Below are positions 6,716 to 11,131 of a stretch of DNA of 11,131 nt, piece by piece. The translations under genes and the position numbers were made by a program. The DNA is taken from NCBI GenBank assembly GCA_029256345.1, contig JAQSYC010000047.1:1-11131 (forward strand), given 5' to 3'. Origin of the DNA: Clostridia bacterium. Its GTDB lineage: Bacteria > Bacillota > Clostridia > Lachnospirales > Cellulosilyticaceae. Each line of letters begins with the position of its first letter. Position 1 is the first letter of the stretch. Below the pieces are notes generated by a model, which saw only the letters and a list, made by a program, of their open reading frames with translations, ran no database searches and had not been told where the DNA came from.

Positions 6716-7642
6716 TTATAATAAGTACGCCAATAAAGGTATTGTGACTGCACTAAATAATGTTGATACTAAAATAGTCTGAGATGCAATCTCAGAATTA
6801 TTATCATATTGTTTGGCCATCATCGCTGCATTACTGGCTACCGGCATACCCGCAACAATAACAGGAATCGCCAAAAGCCAGCTGTCCTCTATTCTTAAAA
6901 TATATTTTAGCAGACAAAATGTTAATAACGGCAAAACAATCAGTCTCGTACTTGCTAGTAAGTACACCTTAACACCGCTAAACATTTTTCTAATTGGCAG
7001 ACCGCTCAGCATGGCTCCTATCGTAATCATGGATAGCGGTGTGCAAAGGCTCCCTACTGCATCTATTGTTCCTATCACAAACTTAGGCAGCGGTATGCCT
7101 GTTATGAATAATATTAAACCTATGGCACTGGCGGTGATCCCTGGATTGATAAGGTGCCGTAAATTGAATTTACTCTTAATATCACCCTTCATCTCCATCA
7201 GCTTTATCCCTAGTGTATAAAGAAGTATATTAAAAGTTATATTGTATACAGCCCCGTAAAAGATGGCTTCTTTGCCAAATAGCGCCTGAAGAACCGGATA
7301 TCCCATAAATCCTGCATTTGAAAAAACAATGGCAAAACTATATACGCCTCTTTCGCTCCTATCTTTTATAAATACTTTTGAAAACCCTATAGCCACCCCA
7401 TATGCAAGAGCATAGGTTGCTATAGATAATCCAACAATATAGATGGCTGTATGTAACTTTTCTGGTGTCAACGGAATAATCATTCCTGATATGATAATGG
7501 CTGGCAAAGCCACTTTAACAATAAATTTTGAAAACACTTCTGTGCCGACCGATGTAATGATATTTACTTTTCCTAATCCATATCCAAAAAACATCAATAA
7601 AAATAATATACCTAACTGTGTATAAACTTCTGTTAATTGCAT
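6716..7642 (-). CDS. AEC-family (auxin efflux carrier type) transporter
   Basis: A 308-residue integral membrane protein of the AEC superfamily (Pfam Mem_trans type). About ten hydrophobic segments are spread over the whole length, in two five-helix halves around a polar middle near residue 155 (MEMKGDIKSKFNLRH). Family-like motifs include FSNAGFMGYPVLQALFG in the first half and the GMPVASNAAMMAKQY segment near the C-terminus. Bacterial members move organic acids such as malate or malonate, or have no known substrate, and the neighbours do not narrow this. The start is ATG 7642, with AAGGAG 8 nt upstream. The gene is preceded by a terminator and followed by a 99-bp gap, so it may be monocistronic. 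I found no good promoter: candidate -10 boxes upstream (TAGAAT) lack matching -35 boxes. Confidence 0.9.
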   Translation of the reverse strand: MQLTEVYTQLGILFLLMFFGYGLGKVNIITSVGTEVFSKFIVKVALPAIIISGMIIPLTPEKLHTAIYIVGLSIATYALAYGVAIGFSKVFIKDRSERGVYSFAIVFSNAGFMGYPVLQALFGKEAIFYGAVYNITFNILLYTLGIKLMEMKGDIKSKFNLRHLINPGITASAIGLILFITGIPLPKFVIGTIDAVGSLCTPLSMITIGAMLSGLPIRKMFSGVKVYLLASTRLIVLPLLTFCLLKYILRIEDSWLLAIPVIVAGMPVASNAAMMAKQYDNNSEIASQTILVSTLFSAVTIPLLAYLL

Positions 7643-7715
7643 GACTCTTTCTCCTTATTGTCTTATGCTAGTTATTCTATCCCATCATTCTAACATACTT
7701 CATTTTGATTGAATA

Positions 7716-7748
7716 CAAAAAAGAAGGTTTCTTTTGTCAAGAAACCCC
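7716..7748 (-). terminator. rho-independent terminator after the toxin gene
   Basis: On the minus strand GGTTTCTT pairs with AAGAAACC (7746-7739 with 7733-7726) around a 5-nt loop, GACAA. Two further G-T pairs are possible at the base, and the tract TTCTTTTTTG follows. It begins about 12 bp after the toxin stop and separates this operon from the transporter gene. Confidence 0.8.
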
Positions 7749-7759
7749 TCGATACATTT

Positions 7760-8107
7760 TTATGTATTTATTGCAAAGCTGATTTTAATGCTCTTATCTA
7801 CTTGATCCATAAGTCCATCATCTAAATGGCAGATTTTCTCTTTGAGTCTTTTTTTATCGATCGTTCTGATTTGCTCAAGAAGTATTACTGAATTTTTAAC
7901 AAGCTCATATTCTGCTGCATCGATTTCAACATGTGTGGGAAGTTTGGCTTTATTAATCTTAGAAGTGATTGCCGCACATATTACAGTTGGGCTAAATTTA
8001 TTACCTATATCATTTTGTACCACAAGAACAGGTCTTATACCTCCCTGCTCTGACCCTATCACTGGGCTTAAATCTGCATAAAATATATCTCCACGTTTTA
8101 CTTGCAC
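7760..8107 (-). CDS. ndoA: type II toxin EndoA (MazF/PemK family mRNA interferase)
   Basis: A ribosome-independent endoribonuclease that cleaves mRNA at a short recognition sequence; B. subtilis EndoA cuts at UACAU, but specificity here cannot be read from sequence. The 115-residue product covers the whole MazF fold: the start VKRGDIFYADL, loop GSEQGGIRPVLVVQND, then AAITSK. Arg25 and Thr48 coincide with the catalytic Arg25 and Thr48 of B. subtilis MazF. The start is GTG at 8107, two bases after the antitoxin stop. A weak GGAG lies inside the end of the antitoxin gene, so toxin translation is probably coupled to that of the antitoxin. The gene order alr-antitoxin-toxin matches the B. subtilis alr-ndoAI-ndoA order. 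Confidence 0.95.
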   Translation of the reverse strand: MQVKRGDIFYADLSPVIGSEQGGIRPVLVVQNDIGNKFSPTVICAAITSKINKAKLPTHVEIDAAEYELVKNSVILLEQIRTIDKKRLKEKICHLDDGLMDQVDKSIKISFAINT

Positions 8108-8109
8108 TT

Positions 8110-8301
8110 TTACTCACACTCCGCTATGCGATCGTAATAAGACTCGGCCTCTCTTTCTACTTCAAAACATAATTTTGAAATGGATAAATTGATTTCTGCC
8201 ATCTCTTGATATCCCTTTTTCATCGTCATTTTCTGTTTTTTATCTGAAGACTCTTTTAACTGAACTTCACTTACTTTTATATCACTTCTTGACTTAGTCA
8301 T
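8110..8301 (-). CDS. ndoAI: short EndoAI/MazE-type antitoxin apparently lacking the ribbon-helix-helix domain
   Basis: Its position directly before ndoA and the segment KKGYQEMAEINLSIS, ending in AECE, identify it as the EndoAI-type antitoxin of MazF. At 63 residues it is about 30 shorter than usual. The conserved part corresponds to the C-terminal, toxin-binding half of the family. The first 20 residues (MTKSRSDIKVSEVQLKESSD) do not resemble the RHH strand-helix-helix that normally binds DNA, and no such segment appears in any frame of the 105 bp upstream. The start ATG 8301 has GGGGAG 9 nt upstream, a good ribosome binding site, so the short form seems to be the real product. It should still neutralise the toxin but probably cannot repress its own operon by itself. 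The family call rests on the C-terminal match and on synteny. Confidence 0.82.
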   Translation of the reverse strand: MTKSRSDIKVSEVQLKESSDKKQKMTMKKGYQEMAEINLSISKLCFEVEREAESYYDRIAECE

Positions 8302-8318
8302 TGCAAACCACTCCCCAC

Positions 8319-8388
8319 TAACATCGTGATTTACTCCTAACTAGCTAATGTTATTTTTGCCATTTTTTAATCACTCTATACGATGTTA
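8319..8388. repeat. interrupted inverted repeat between alr and the antitoxin gene
   Basis: TAACATCGTGATT (8319-8331, plus strand) is the reverse complement of the arm at 8369-8388 once a 7-base insertion (CTCTATA on the plus strand) is skipped: AATCA, insertion, CGATGTTA. The 37-bp interval contains a second copy of AATAACAT (minus strand) and a palindromic TAGCTA core. It could be an operator or, if transcribed, a leader hairpin ending just before the antitoxin Shine-Dalgarno sequence. Confidence 0.5.
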
Positions 8389-8403
8389 TTCAGTTTTTTT
8401 AAA
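8375..8403 (-). promoter_or_regulatory. candidate internal promoter for the toxin-antitoxin pair
   Basis: TTTAAA (8403-8398, 4/6) and TATAGA (8380-8375, 4/6) are spaced by 17 bp on the minus strand. The -10 box coincides with the 7-base insertion in the inverted repeat. No terminator separates alr from the antitoxin, so this would be an additional promoter. The match is weak. Confidence 0.35.
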
Positions 8404-8406
8404 ATT

Positions 8407-9534
8407 TTAAATATATAAACGTGGGACTCTCTTACCGATCATACACATAATTTCATAATTAATCGTGTCCAAACCTTCTGCAATTTCCTCTATAGGGATG
8501 CATTTGTCCCCTTGCTTTCCGAAAATAACAACTTCATCCTCTACACGCACGTCATGGATATGACTGACATCTACCATAAATTGATCCATACAAATATTCC
8601 CTATTATTTGGGCGTATTCGCCTCTTATAAGGACTCTTCCTTTGCCAGATAGTCTTCTTGAATAACCATCTGCATAACCTATGGGTATCGTAGCAATCTT
8701 TGTTTTTTGATGGGTGTAATATTTTCTGCCATAGCTTACATAATGTCTCTCCGGCAATTCTTTAACGTGTACCACCTGTGATTTGAGTGTCATTGCTGGT
8801 TTTAGATCAATAATCTGATTCTGCAAAAAGTGAGATGGATAATAGCCATATAATATAATACCTGGTCTTACCACATTAAGATGTGCATAGCTATGATACA
8901 TCGTCGCTGCACTATTGGCAGCGTGTATAATCGGCAAGTCAATTCCTACTTCATTCAGCTCTTTTAAAAAACCTTCAAAAATACTCCATTGATTTCTAGT
9001 GTAGGTGACATCTTCTTCATCTGCCGTTGAAAAATGAGTGAATATCCCCTCCATGTTAATGTGAGGAAGCTCTGCTATTTTTTTGATTTCTTCAATACTC
9101 TGAGGGGATGATAAAAATCCTATCCTTCCCATCCCAGTGTCTACTTTAATATGAATATTAACTGTTTTGTTAAGTACTACAGCTTCGTCAGATATATATT
9201 TAGCCATCTCATATGAAAAAACAGTCTGCGTCAAATCATTTTTAATGAGCGTTTTAATATCAGCTCTTGGTGTATAACCTAAAACTAATATGGGGGAAAT
9301 AATCCCCGATTGTCTTAGTTCTTCACCTTCTTTAGCTATAGCCACTGCAAATCTGTTAACGCCTTCTCTCTGAAGTATATTAGAAACTTCAATAGCCCCA
9401 TGACCATACCCATCCGCTTTTACAATACCCATTATCTCTGTATGGCTTGGTACAATATTTCTTATTTGTTTGTAATTATGTTTAATCGCCTCTACACTTA
9501 CTTCTGCTACTACCCGTGGTCTAAGAGAGTCCAT
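8407..9534 (-). CDS. alr: alanine racemase
   Basis: A PLP-dependent enzyme that interconverts L- and D-alanine, supplying D-Ala for peptidoglycan. The 375-residue product is full length, with an N-terminal TIM barrel (1-245) and a C-terminal beta domain. The PLP lysine is Lys39 in VKADGYGHG, Lys130 in HIKVDTGMGRIG corresponds to the carbamylated lysine, the catalytic tyrosine is probably Tyr268 in VSYG, and IPIGYADGYSRR and NICMDQFMVDV are family signatures. ATG 9534 follows AAGGAGG by 5 nt. The gene lies 30 bp after the lipoprotein gene and 105 bp before the antitoxin gene, on one apparent transcript. Because the upstream lipoprotein resembles GerS, whose gene lies before alr2 in C. difficile, this racemase might be a sporulation/germination-linked paralogue or the sole housekeeping enzyme; the window cannot tell. 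Confidence 0.97.
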   Translation of the reverse strand: MDSLRPRVVAEVSVEAIKHNYKQIRNIVPSHTEIMGIVKADGYGHGAIEVSNILQREGVNRFAVAIAKEGEELRQSGIISPILVLGYTPRADIKTLIKNDLTQTVFSYEMAKYISDEAVVLNKTVNIHIKVDTGMGRIGFLSSPQSIEEIKKIAELPHINMEGIFTHFSTADEEDVTYTRNQWSIFEGFLKELNEVGIDLPIIHAANSAATMYHSYAHLNVVRPGIILYGYYPSHFLQNQIIDLKPAMTLKSQVVHVKELPERHYVSYGRKYYTHQKTKIATIPIGYADGYSRRLSGKGRVLIRGEYAQIIGNICMDQFMVDVSHIHDVRVEDEVVIFGKQGDKCIPIEEIAEGLDTINYEIMCMIGKRVPRLYI

Positions 9535-9564
9535 AGTTACCTCCTTGGTACATCTTTTATATCA

Positions 9565-10176
9565 TTAAAACTTCATCTCTGTGTTGTATTTAAAATGGCT
9601 AAAATCTAATTGAATCATGACCTTGCCTTCTAGATCATATATCTCCATTTTTATAGGGTTTAGTTCATCTTCATCAAACCATACTTTTTCTGATGCCATG
9701 TATTTATAGTCGCCTGGTATAGGTACTTCAAAAGTCATACATGATCTATCGTCTAAAGTGTGTCCATCTGCCTTGATGTTATCAGTATTTAAATAATTAT
9801 GTATAAAACTACTTAATAGAAGTTGATTTCTTACTTCATTTCCTTTACATAATACACTTCTTTTTGTAATAGGGCTATACTGCGAAAGATCTTTTCCGTC
9901 AAAGTAAGTTATGTAACCCTTTAGATGCTCTGGTGCATTTAAAGTAAGTTTGTATTTGCCTCCTATTTCCACCATCTGTTTCATTTCCAGCTTATTTTCG
10001 TCTGTATCTTTTAAAAAAGTTATCATTGCATCCACTTCATAGGTCTTAAGTCTTACAAGCTTATTATGCAGCTTGCTTTGCAAACTGTCACTGGGTATAT
10101 CGCCTCTGCAGCTCTGAAAGACAAAAGACATCATGAGTAAAAGTAAGAGTATTATTCCCCTCTGTACCTTATACAT
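9565..10176 (-). CDS. LolA-fold lipoprotein related to GerS (C. difficile) / YdcC (B. subtilis)
   Basis: A 203-residue lipoprotein. Residues 1-22 form a signal peptide (basic MYKVQR, then a run of leucines), and the lipobox FQSC places the lipidated cysteine at position 23. The mature part has alternating polar and hydrophobic strands (EVDAMITFL, GGKYKLTLNAP, GYITYFDGKDLSQYSP, KVWFDEDELNPIKMEIYD, KVMIQLDF), the pattern of the LolA/LolB-type fold of DUF4367/YdcC-like proteins. It should be anchored on the outer face of the cytoplasmic membrane, or in spore membranes if sporulation-specific. C. difficile gerS lies directly before alr2 and its product is needed for cortex modification by CwlD; B. 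subtilis ydcC also precedes alrA. The homology call rests on fold pattern plus synteny, so the functional link is an inference. ATG 10176 follows AAGGAGG by 4 nt. Confidence 0.75.
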   Translation of the reverse strand: MYKVQRGIILLLLLMMSFVFQSCRGDIPSDSLQSKLHNKLVRLKTYEVDAMITFLKDTDENKLEMKQMVEIGGKYKLTLNAPEHLKGYITYFDGKDLSQYSPITKRSVLCKGNEVRNQLLLSSFIHNYLNTDNIKADGHTLDDRSCMTFEVPIPGDYKYMASEKVWFDEDELNPIKMEIYDLEGKVMIQLDFSHFKYNTEMKF

Positions 10177-10214
10177 ATTACCTCCTTATGGATTCAAAAA
10201 TATCAGGACGTAAT

Positions 10215-10243
10215 ACTATAGCATAAATCCCCATCTATACCTA
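10215..10243 (-). promoter_or_regulatory. weak candidate promoter in the 113-bp gap before the lipoprotein gene
   Basis: TATAGT (10220-10215, 5/6) is the only reasonable -10 box in the gap. The hexamer 17 bp upstream, TAGGTA, matches just 3/6. The gap has no hairpin terminator, so read-through from nnrD is at least as likely. Confidence 0.3.
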
Positions 10244-10289
10244 ATATACTCACTGGAGACCAAATATATGATGGAATATTAGTCTTCTA

Positions 10290-11131
10290 TTATTTAAGTA
10301 TTTCTTGAAAGACTTTATCTACTCCTTCATAAAAATCAGTAGGTAACAGCGTATATTCTGATTTTAAATCCTTCATGATATCTGCAGCCCTTGCATGTAA
10401 ATACACGCCCAGCATAGCAGCATACTGCGGTTTCTCTGTTTGGGCCAACAATCCAGCTATGACACCTGTTAATACGTCGCCGCTTCCACCTTTGGCCATC
10501 CCTGTGTTTCCTGCTGTATTAATGTATAGATTACCTTCTATGTCTCCTACTAAAGTCCTTTCTATCTTAAGAACAGTAATAATATGATTTTCTATTGCAA
10601 ACTTTTTTGTAATGGTCATTGATTCAGCTAATACTTCCTCAATCTTTATGTCCAGTATTCTGGCCATCTCTCCTGGATGAGGGGTAATGATGGTTGGTGC
10701 CATTCTTTGCTTAGTCATCCCTAGCATATCTTTCAGAAAATAAAGTCCATCAGCATCTATGACACATGGCTTATTGCTTGCCAGTATCTGCTGCAGCACC
10801 GCCTTAACAGCTTGGCTTCTCCCTATTCCTGGGCCTATGGCAATCACATCGTATTTTTCTATAAGCAAGCTGAGTGCCTTAACTGCCTCTTGTGAAATAT
10901 GTCCTTCTTCATCTGGGAGCGGAACGGTCATCACCTCAGTCAGCTTTTGTTCCATAATATCATGTATGGCTTTGGGTACAGCTGCGCTGACAATGCCCGC
11001 CCCAACCTTTAACGCTGCTTTGCTTGCCAGTACCACTGCTCCAGACATCCCTGTCTGCCCCCCTATAATTAGTATCCTCCCGTAGGTACCTTTATTGCTT
11101 CTGGTCGGTCTTATAGGTAAAAGCTTTTTCA
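10290..11131 (-). CDS. nnrD: ADP-dependent NAD(P)H-hydrate dehydratase (NnrD domain), 5' end outside window
   Basis: This enzyme repairs damaged NADH/NADPH by dehydrating the hydrated forms, using ADP in bacteria. The reading frame is open to the window edge: before the methionine at 11048 come KKLLPIRPTRSNKGTYGR and ILIIGGQTG, the normal beginning of the dehydratase domain (a ribokinase-like fold). That Met is therefore internal and not the start. Family motifs in order: KGTYGRILIIGG, AIGPGIGRS, VIDADGLYFL, IITPHPGEMARI, and the nucleotide/substrate loop NTAGNTGMAKGGSGDVLTG with the catalytic Asp in GGSGD. 279 residues are visible. Many Firmicutes fuse an N-terminal epimerase domain (NnrE/YjeF_N) to it, and such a domain may lie beyond the edge. 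Downstream genes on the same strand are the lipoprotein and alr, as near acpS-ydcC-alrA in B. subtilis. Confidence 0.95.
   Translation of the reverse strand, partial: KKLLPIRPTRSNKGTYGRILIIGGQTGMSGAVVLASKAALKVGAGIVSAAVPKAIHDIMEQKLTEVMTVPLPDEEGHISQEAVKALSLLIEKYDVIAIGPGIGRSQAVKAVLQQILASNKPCVIDADGLYFLKDMLGMTKQRMAPTIITPHPGEMARILDIKIEEVLAESMTITKKFAIENHIITVLKIERTLVGDIEGNLYINTAGNTGMAKGGSGDVLTGVIAGLLAQTEKPQYAAMLGVYLHARAADIMKDLKSEYTLLPTDFYEGVDKVFQEILK

Noticed and set aside
10290..11048. NnrD starting at the Met at 11048
   Set aside because: The frame is open to the window edge and the upstream residues KGTYGRILIIGGQTG are conserved parts of the domain, so this Met is internal.
1..11131. CRISPR array, tRNA/rRNA genes, insertion sequences, prophage or attachment sites
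   Set aside because: There are no regularly spaced direct repeats, no transposase, integrase or recombinase-like frame, and no tRNA-like fold that I could recognise; gene content is chromosomal core throughout.

Overview
The window is AT-rich Firmicutes DNA, and every recognisable gene lies on the minus strand, so it reads from high to low coordinates. Gene content and order suggest an anaerobic Clostridia member, probably Lachnospirales (Cellulosilyticum-like). The pointers are a mcsA-mcsB-clpC cluster, an alr gene preceded by a GerS/YdcC-type lipoprotein and followed by an EndoAI/EndoA toxin-antitoxin pair, and a relic of a small protein family that I recall from Lachnospiraceae, where it is often labelled 'endosialidase'. 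The genus is an inference; the phylum-level call is firm.

Layout in transcription order. (1) 11131-7716 looks like one operon: NAD(P)HX dehydratase (nnrD, 5' end outside the window), a LolA-fold GerS/YdcC-like lipoprotein, alanine racemase (alr), a short EndoAI-type antitoxin and the MazF/EndoA mRNA interferase, closed by a rho-independent terminator. (2) 7642-6716 is an AEC-family membrane transporter. (3) 6616-2125 is the protein-arginine-phosphorylation and Clp-protease operon: a coiled-coil zinc-ribbon protein, mcsA, mcsB and clpC. The repressor gene ctsR, which usually heads this operon, is absent and the zinc-ribbon gene occupies its place. (4) 2019-1757 is a frameshifted, internally deleted relic gene, followed by a very strong, probably bidirectional terminator at 1689-1735. 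(5) 1444 to the left edge is a GntR/FCD regulator followed by kduI (cut by the window edge), transcribed from a good sigma-A-type promoter whose predicted start lies in an 18-bp perfect palindrome.

How the parts work together. McsB with its activator McsA marks arginines with phosphate, and ClpC, whose N-domain keeps both glutamates expected for phospho-arginine binding, feeds such proteins to ClpP. The nnrD-alr operon combines metabolite repair, D-alanine supply for peptidoglycan, a lipoprotein whose relatives act in spore germination, and a toxin-antitoxin pair. The GntR-kduI unit is a small uronate/pectin catabolism module that is probably autoregulated.

Most of the window is ordinary core genome. 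The points worth a second look are the antitoxin that seems to have lost its ribbon-helix-helix domain, the interrupted inverted repeat in front of it, a degenerate RDxxRA motif in McsB, the missing ctsR and CtsR box, the broken 'endosialidase'-type gene, and the promoter-operator architecture of the GntR-kduI unit. I see no clearly new system, CRISPR array, prophage or insertion sequence.
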